27,768 nt of DNA from JANRIC01 sp033765345 (lineage in GTDB: Bacteria; Bacteroidota; Bacteroidia; Cytophagales; Microscillaceae), in NCBI GenBank assembly GCA_033765345.1, contig JANRIC010000099.1, positions 1 through 27,768 on the forward strand, written 5' to 3'. A program made the position numbers and the translations under genes. Positions 23,526-27,768 of this stretch are shown piece after piece. The notes under the pieces were generated by a model. That model did not search any database. It worked only from the letters and a program-made list of their open reading frames with translations, and was not told where the DNA came from. The stretch's first letter is position 1, and every line of letters begins with the position of its first letter.

Positions 23526-24833
23526 CTAAGATACTTGCGCCTCCAATGCAAAATTTTGTTTTACATTTTGAGCGTATTTGTACTGGAAATAAGCCATAGA
23601 GATTAGCATCATCGTAATACAGGTGCCCGATAACCAATAACTCATAGAGATAAAAAAATCTGTCCAGGCAATATGGGGGTGTGCAAAGTTCTTGTAAAAT
23701 AAAATGACCACACTACCCAGATAACCGCTCGAGTCGGCCAGATACATGATAAAACCTACCGTGCCTAGGTACTTAAACGTAGACATCAATCGCTCAAAAA
23801 TCATCAAACCAAAAGTAGTATAAGCCAGATACAAACCCAACCCGATCCCTGACATCCATACTTCTGGACTTAGGTAGCCCATTTCAAAAAGTCGGGTGAG
23901 GATACCTACCAGACTTACCCCAAAGATCACGAACCAATGATTGATAAAAAAAGCAGCGTAGTTATTTTTCACCATCACCATAGCCCCAATCGCCAGCATC
24001 ACGATCAGAAAGATAGGAATCTCCGTTTGGGTAAATATGAGGGCGTTTTTGCCATAACCCAATGATTTCCAGATATCAGCCGAGAAATTATCTCTAAAAT
24101 CGCGGTAAACCGTCAAAAAAGTATAGGTTGCCACCAGCATAACCAAGCCAGGCATAAAGGTCACGAAGAAGTTCCAACGTTCTTTGCCGTTCATCGGCCG
24201 CCGGGCAGTTCTGAGTGCTATGTCTCGCTCCGAAGGTGCAGGAATCAAATTGAGCAACCAAACAAAAAACAGCAGTGGAATCATAAAGATCATTCCGGTG
24301 ACAAAAGGCATCCAAACTTCAGGCACATCGACATAAATAAGAAGACTTGAGCCTATGGTCTTCACAAAACCCGATGAAAAAATCTGTGTGACCGCCAAAC
24401 CAACCCCCAAAAGCTCTGTGGTGGTTCGCCCTTCCAGATAATTGAATACCAAACCCCAGACCATCCCCAGTGGCAGACCATTGATAAAAATAAAAAATAA
24501 ATTGTAAGGGGCAGGCGTAATCGCAAAGAAAAACAAACCCAAAGCCGAAATACCAATCAAAGTTAAAATGGCAATGGCTCGTTTATTTCCGCCCAATTCT
24601 GAGACTACTTTGATCCCGATAAATTTGGAGAGGGTATACCCGATGACCTGTGAAGTGATAATCAGTACTTTATAATCTATCCCCCAGTACATCTGCTCAT
24701 CAAAAGTAGCTGCCATGATCGGTTTGCGAAAAGCATACATACAAGAGTAAGTACAAAAAGCAACCAACATTCCATAGATGACAAAAGTCAGAGAATTGGC
24801 ATTGCGTAGGTATTCGGTAATTTTGTGATTCAT
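23526..24833 (-). CDS. DUF5690-like multi-spanning membrane protein (MFS-like)
   Basis: A 435-residue inner-membrane protein with about 11-12 hydrophobic helices, laid out like a major facilitator. The start MNHKITEYLRNANSLTFVIYG and the following AFCTYSCMYAFRKPIMAATF, WGIDYKVLIITSQVIGYTLSKFIGIKVVSE and INGLPLGMVWGLVFNYLEGRTTTELLG are the pattern I know from Bacteroidota DUF5690 proteins. The FRKP and GLPLGMVWG motifs are reminiscent of phosphate-ester antiporters. The substrate is unknown. A hydrophilic loop (about 200-225, APSERDIALRTARRPMNGKERW) divides the two halves. No operon partner is obvious. Confidence 0.75.
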   Translation of the reverse strand: MNHKITEYLRNANSLTFVIYGMLVAFCTYSCMYAFRKPIMAATFDEQMYWGIDYKVLIITSQVIGYTLSKFIGIKVVSELGGNKRAIAILTLIGISALGLFFFAITPAPYNLFFIFINGLPLGMVWGLVFNYLEGRTTTELLGVGLAVTQIFSSGFVKTIGSSLLIYVDVPEVWMPFVTGMIFMIPLLFFVWLLNLIPAPSERDIALRTARRPMNGKERWNFFVTFMPGLVMLVATYTFLTVYRDFRDNFSADIWKSLGYGKNALIFTQTEIPIFLIVMLAIGAMVMVKNNYAAFFINHWFVIFGVSLVGILTRLFEMGYLSPEVWMSGIGLGLYLAYTTFGLMIFERLMSTFKYLGTVGFIMYLADSSGYLGSVVILFYKNFAHPHIAWTDFFISMSYWLSGTCITMMLISMAYFQYKYAQNVKQNFALEAQVS

Positions 24834-25061
24834 GTCGGTATTTCATCAGTTGGCCAAATCTATGTTTTTTTAGCCTTGCTTGTATCCTATGATCTTACTC
24901 TACACACAAATACAATATTGCCTTAACATAAAGTACTAAATACCCTCTTTGAATTTTACTTTGGGTTAACTTTAGGATTTAACATTGTTTTAAATTTAGA
25001 AAAATAGAAGGTTTTATATATTTTTGTATTCTTCTGATGAAACTTTTAGTCCATCTACATT

Positions 25062-25466
25062 TTATTGAATAAAAGTAACTTCTACGATTTTCCCCCCGGC
25101 AATTTTATAAATAGCAATGGCATGAAAAGGAGCTTGATCTTTACGAAAAATGACCTCCTCCCGGTCAATGACCGTATTGCCCAGCGTAATCCGGTTGACA
25201 AGCTTGCAATACAAATCGGGCAATTGCTTGAACATCTCCGTGTATTCTTGCCGCATCGTTTTTTTGCCTTGATACAGCAAAGTATTCGGGTATCGGTACA
25301 CCTTGATTGTATCACTGTAAGGCTTAAGAAATGCCTCAACATCCCGGGCATTATAAGCTTTGAGTTGCTCATCTGCCAGGGCAATAGCTTGCTGCTCTTC
25401 GTTGCTTTGAGCCTTGATGATAGAAAAAAGACCTGATAAAATAAAAATGAATAATAATGTGCGCAT
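25062..25466 (-). CDS. Secreted NTF2/SnoaL-like protein
   Basis: A 134-residue protein with a signal peptide (MRTLLFIFILSGLFSIIKAQ) and a compact NTF2-like fold pattern. The first helix, QAIALADEQLKAYNARDVEAFLKPYSDTIKVYRYP, is the usual SnoaL-like entry (D-x-EAF...Y-D). It is followed by GKKTMRQEYTEMF and then beta strands ending HAIAIYKIAGGKIVEVTFIQ. These domains bind small hydrophobic molecules or act as isomerases or hydrolases, but no catalytic pair can be assigned. Export places it in the periplasm. It is preceded by a terminator-like hairpin and repeats, so it is probably a single-gene unit. Confidence 0.8.
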   Translation of the reverse strand: MRTLLFIFILSGLFSIIKAQSNEEQQAIALADEQLKAYNARDVEAFLKPYSDTIKVYRYPNTLLYQGKKTMRQEYTEMFKQLPDLYCKLVNRITLGNTVIDREEVIFRKDQAPFHAIAIYKIAGGKIVEVTFIQ

Positions 25467-25531
25467 GATTTGTTTTGTTTAGAAGAGGATTGATAATATT
25501 TTGGGTAGTATTCAAGATGTAATGCTGAAAT

Positions 25532-25565
25532 AAAAAAACGCCCGGCTTTTTGTCCTCACAAAGCC
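25532..25565 (-). terminator. Possible minus-strand terminator after the HD-CHAD genes
   Basis: On the minus strand GGCTTTGT and ACAAAAAGCC form a stem (25544-25565) with a small bulge. It is followed by GGGCG and seven T residues (25532-25538). It lies about 260 bases past the CHAD stop, so it would end a long 3' tail that includes the paired-end element. Confidence 0.45.
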
Positions 25566-25568
25566 CCT

Positions 25569-25586
25569 TTTTGAACGAACAGCATT
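25569..25586. repeat. 18-base dispersed repeat, copy B
   Basis: Identical to 10321-10338 over 18 bases. AATGCTGA at 25521-25528 can pair with CAGCATT here, as in copy A. Confidence 0.5.
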
Positions 25587-25636
25587 ACTTTTTTAACACT
25601 ACCATATTTTGATGTCTGTGTTATGTTTTTTGCAAA

Positions 25637-25756
25637 TTATACCCAGATTAAAGTGATTATCAGGATTTTCTTGATTAAAATACAAGACCCCTGCGGGGCA
25701 AGTTTTTAATGATTTATAATTTTAAATTTCCGAAAACCATTTTGGTTTGAGTATAA
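25637..25756. repeat. Paired-end intergenic element, copy 2
   Basis: The ends TTATACCCAGATTAAAGTG (25637-25655) and CATTTTGGTTTGAGTATAA (25738-25756) match copy 1 (14189-14293) and pair with each other. The middle shares TTTTCTTGATT and TTAATGATTTA with copy 1 but carries an extra stretch including the GC hairpin CCCCTGCGGGG (25688-25698). It lies between the NTF2-like and CHAD genes. Confidence 0.7.
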
Positions 25757-25823
25757 GAAGGGTAATTTTCTTTTCTCATCGTCGAAGCTATTATTTTATT
25801 CTTTGCATCAGTACCCAACACAA

Positions 25824-26666
25824 TCAACTTGAGTAAAGATAAATAATTTTATTTTTTGTTGATTTTTTTTGGAATTGATCGTACAACTGCCTCAGCAAAG
25901 CCTCTGCACAGTTGTGCCAATAAATTCTAAGCGCGTCAAACTCAGCAACAAAAGGTTTAGCCCATTTTTCTACTTTATCTTGATCCAAATGCATCAGTGC
26001 AGTTTGGTAATCATTCCAGTCTCCCAGTATGTGGTCTATCTTGAAAGTATCTTTAGGCAGCCATGGCAGCACACCAGGATCATACTGGAGTGCAAGGTGG
26101 AGATTAAGGCGATTATTGTTGTAGTCTTTCAGTGCTTTGCGTAAGGAATGTAGGTTTTCAGTTGGGGATTCCAATCCGCCGATAAGATAATTATGTACTT
26201 CTTTCGCTTTTGTGGCGAAATAACGGTCAAAATCTGAATCCTTACAACATTGAAACACTTGATCGGCTGCTTCAATCAAACGCTTGCCGGAGGGTAATTT
26301 AGCGTATTGTAACAAACCAAAGAGGTGTGTCCAGGCAGCGATTTGTTTCTCTAGTGTGCGTCCACGGTATATCGATTGAAAACAAGACGAAACGTCTGGT
26401 ATATGATTCAGCATAAGGTTTTGTAGTTGTAGTTCGCGCAAGATCCCCGCAGATTGAAACAAATTACGGAAAGGAGCATAGCTTTTACGATATGACCAAT
26501 TCGGCTGAAAAAAATATAATAAACGCAAAATAGCCCGCATACGCTTGATCTCTACCCGCAAATCGTGAATATCTTCACGATTGATGATTTTTTTGAGGTG
26601 TGAGCTGCGTTGATCGATATGATTCAGGTGTTCAGCCAACAAAGATGTCAAGGGGTGCTTCGTCAT
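25824..26666 (-). CDS. CHAD domain protein
   Basis: A 280-residue, almost wholly helical protein from ATG 26666 (MTKHPLTSLLAEHLNHIDQ); an upstream start at 26720 would overlap the region after the HD gene. CHAD domains are two four-helix bundles with conserved histidines and basic residues that bind polyphosphate in studied cases. The hallmark IHDLRVEIKRMRAILRLLYFF is at about residues 32-52. A second half has LHSLRKALKDYNNNRLNL and the closing ILGDWNDYQTAL. No CYTH domain is attached, though the two often go together. It lies 62 bases after the HD-domain gene on the same strand and is probably co-transcribed with it. Confidence 0.88.
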   Translation of the reverse strand: MTKHPLTSLLAEHLNHIDQRSSHLKKIINREDIHDLRVEIKRMRAILRLLYFFQPNWSYRKSYAPFRNLFQSAGILRELQLQNLMLNHIPDVSSCFQSIYRGRTLEKQIAAWTHLFGLLQYAKLPSGKRLIEAADQVFQCCKDSDFDRYFATKAKEVHNYLIGGLESPTENLHSLRKALKDYNNNRLNLHLALQYDPGVLPWLPKDTFKIDHILGDWNDYQTALMHLDQDKVEKWAKPFVAEFDALRIYWHNCAEALLRQLYDQFQKKSTKNKIIYLYSS

Positions 26667-26728
26667 ATACACAATAAATTGCCCAAAAAATAAATATAGG
26701 GTTTTATGTGGAATAATCAAAATATGCT

Positions 26729-27493
26729 TTATTCAAACCTAACCTTCATAAGCCTGGTTCCAAAACCGTTTTGATACAAAAAAGCCATGCGGGAGTGTGG
26801 TCTGATCTTTGACTGATGTTTGAGCTGTTGGTGTACGGAGGCGTTGAAGTCTAGCCGGGGGTAAAGCTCCATGAGGCTGTTTACGGTTTGAGAAGATAAA
26901 TCCTTAAGGTAGAAACCGATCGTATCGGTGGCAGTGCCTTTGTTGAGCAGGTAGGCTTCAACATCGGATGCAGGGATGCTGATATTGAGATGAAACGCAA
27001 TGGCATCTTGAATGATTTTGGTTTTTTCAGGAGATACCATTTGCAAGGATTCCAAAAACTTGCCTGCTTCCAAAGCTCCTTCAATGGCAAAACAATCGAT
27101 GCCTGGATGTAGTCCGCAGTGTTTTTCTTCCAGTCCCAGATCGTGGAGTAAGGCCGAAACAGCTAGGATTTCGGAATCATACTTCAGTTTCTCACTCAGC
27201 CCGAATAATTCTCCAATCACAAAAGAACGCAGACAATGGTGCTGCAGAGGAGTCTGATGCTCTTCCCGGATATACTCAAGCGTATTTCTGACCAGAACCG
27301 TGTCAGGCAGTTGTATAGACTTAGGATCAAGGGGTATGGGAAAGCGATTTTTCCTAAAAGCCTCCTGAATCTGTGTTCCAAGGGCTTTAATACTAAGCTG
27401 TATCTTGTCCCAAGTAGAAAGTCGCCCACCCGTTTGAAGCCCCCAAGCAAGGCTGCCGAATTGAACCGATTGTTTAGTCATAATGATAAGCAT
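26729..27493 (-). CDS. HD-domain metal-dependent phosphohydrolase-like protein
   Basis: A 254-residue protein from ATG 27493 (MLIIMTKQ); ATG 27481 is also plausible. The HD superfamily ligands are visible in order: His in LQHHCLRSF (85/86), the doublet His117-Asp118 in ALLHDLGLEE, His168 in AIAFHLN, and Asp190 in GTATDTIG. The layout, with a long N-terminal arm and a GxGTATD-like final Asp, resembles the cyanamide hydratase-like HD group. The real substrate is open. It is upstream of and co-directional with the CHAD gene, a pairing that could point to phosphate or polyphosphate metabolism, but that is inference. Confidence 0.82.
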   Translation of the reverse strand: MLIIMTKQSVQFGSLAWGLQTGGRLSTWDKIQLSIKALGTQIQEAFRKNRFPIPLDPKSIQLPDTVLVRNTLEYIREEHQTPLQHHCLRSFVIGELFGLSEKLKYDSEILAVSALLHDLGLEEKHCGLHPGIDCFAIEGALEAGKFLESLQMVSPEKTKIIQDAIAFHLNISIPASDVEAYLLNKGTATDTIGFYLKDLSSQTVNSLMELYPRLDFNASVHQQLKHQSKIRPHSRMAFLYQNGFGTRLMKVRFE

Positions 27494-27660
27494 TTGCAAT
27501 CAGACCTCAAGTTCAGGAAGATAAAGGGGATTATCAAACTTGGAGAAAGATATTTTTAAAGATAGCTTCTGCATGAAGTAATAAACGGTAGTGGGTTCTG
27601 CATTTGAATTCTAGAGTTGCCTACTTTAATAGTTTCTGTAAAATTTTCGTATGAATCAAT

Positions 27661-27768
27661 TTAGGCACTATATTTATGGTAAGCCGTAACAATGGCAAGA
27701 TTTCTTGCACCTTTTGCAGACCAAGCCATGCCTTTTCTTTTTTGTCTTTTAGCTACTATCAGATCATT
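27661..27768 (-). CDS. C-terminal fragment of a possible transposase (cut by window edge)
   Basis: The minus strand reads openly from the right edge for 35 codons to a TAA at 27661-27663: NDLIVAKRQKRKGMAWSAKG followed by ARNLAIVTAYHKYSA. The basic K-R-x-KRKGMAWS-x-KGA pattern resembles the C-terminal ends of some insertion-sequence transposases (UPF0236/ISLre2-like comes to mind), but the piece is too short for a firm family call. The roughly 165 bases to its left (27500-27660) hold no gene and may contain the element's end, which I could not define. Confidence 0.45.
   Translation of the reverse strand, partial: NDLIVAKRQKRKGMAWSAKGARNLAIVTAYHKYSA

Noticed and set aside
1..27768. CRISPR arrays, tRNA or rRNA genes, replication origin
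   Set aside because: No regularly spaced repeats, no cloverleaf with conserved TTCGA arm, no rRNA stretches and no cluster of DnaA boxes were seen on reading both strands.

Overview
The window joins DNA from two different organisms. Bases 1 to about 2990 are GC-richer and code for the end of rpoB and the start of rpoC. Both read as Pseudomonadota (gamma- or betaproteobacterial) subunits, with CTG/GCG/CGC-rich codons. Inside the rpoC codons for the catalytic NADFDGDQ motif, codon use and residue choice switch abruptly, in frame, to those of a Bacteroidota rpoC (AT-richer, with CTA/TTA/AGA codons). Everything to the right then looks like one Bacteroidota genome, probably Cytophagia-like. Markers are DUF3467 just after rpoC, type II glutamine synthetase, a GldH-like gliding lipoprotein, a DUF5690-like membrane protein, PAS/GAF sensors ending in a bare His-phosphotransfer helix, and few Shine-Dalgarno sites. 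The simplest reading is a metagenome assembly chimera through a conserved stretch. True recombination is less likely because the whole left flank is also foreign.

Layout. 1-5857: rpoB (5' truncated) and chimeric rpoC, ending at a good intrinsic terminator. 6152-7297: a DUF3467 gene and an unrecognised gene with a weak likeness to cell-wall hydrolases. 7298-8175: a gene-free stretch full of inverted repeats, including a perfect 26-bp hairpin, a nested C-rich hairpin, and a MITE-like unit with 16-bp inverted ends. 8176-11402: a hybrid histidine kinase with an ethylene-receptor-type membrane domain, then a six-helix voltage-gated-type K+ channel with a C-terminal Cys4 knuckle. 11486-14645 (minus): nitrogen assimilation, with a PII protein, an Amt ammonium channel and GSII. 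15239-17502 (minus): an ABC ATPase with TOBE-like tail, a GldH-like lipoprotein and a TPR protein. 17566-20733 (minus): a 1055-residue PAS/GAF sensor without an ATPase domain. 20807-22591: purQ (minus) divergent from a YicC-family gene (plus). 22647-27493 (minus): a small Bacteroidota protein, a STAS/SEC14-like protein, a DUF5690-like membrane protein, an NTF2-like secreted protein, a CHAD protein and an HD hydrolase. The right edge enters what may be a transposase.

The most coherent functional unit is PII-Amt-GSII: ammonium sensing, uptake and fixation into glutamine. The window also has two large signalling proteins, one of which could receive ethylene or another small ligand. No complete defence system, prophage, CRISPR array, tRNA or rRNA was seen. 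The less usual material is non-coding: two copies of a roughly 105-120 bp element with paired ends (14189-14293 and 25637-25756) that differ by a compensatory base pair, and the cluster of inverted repeats at 7320-8025.
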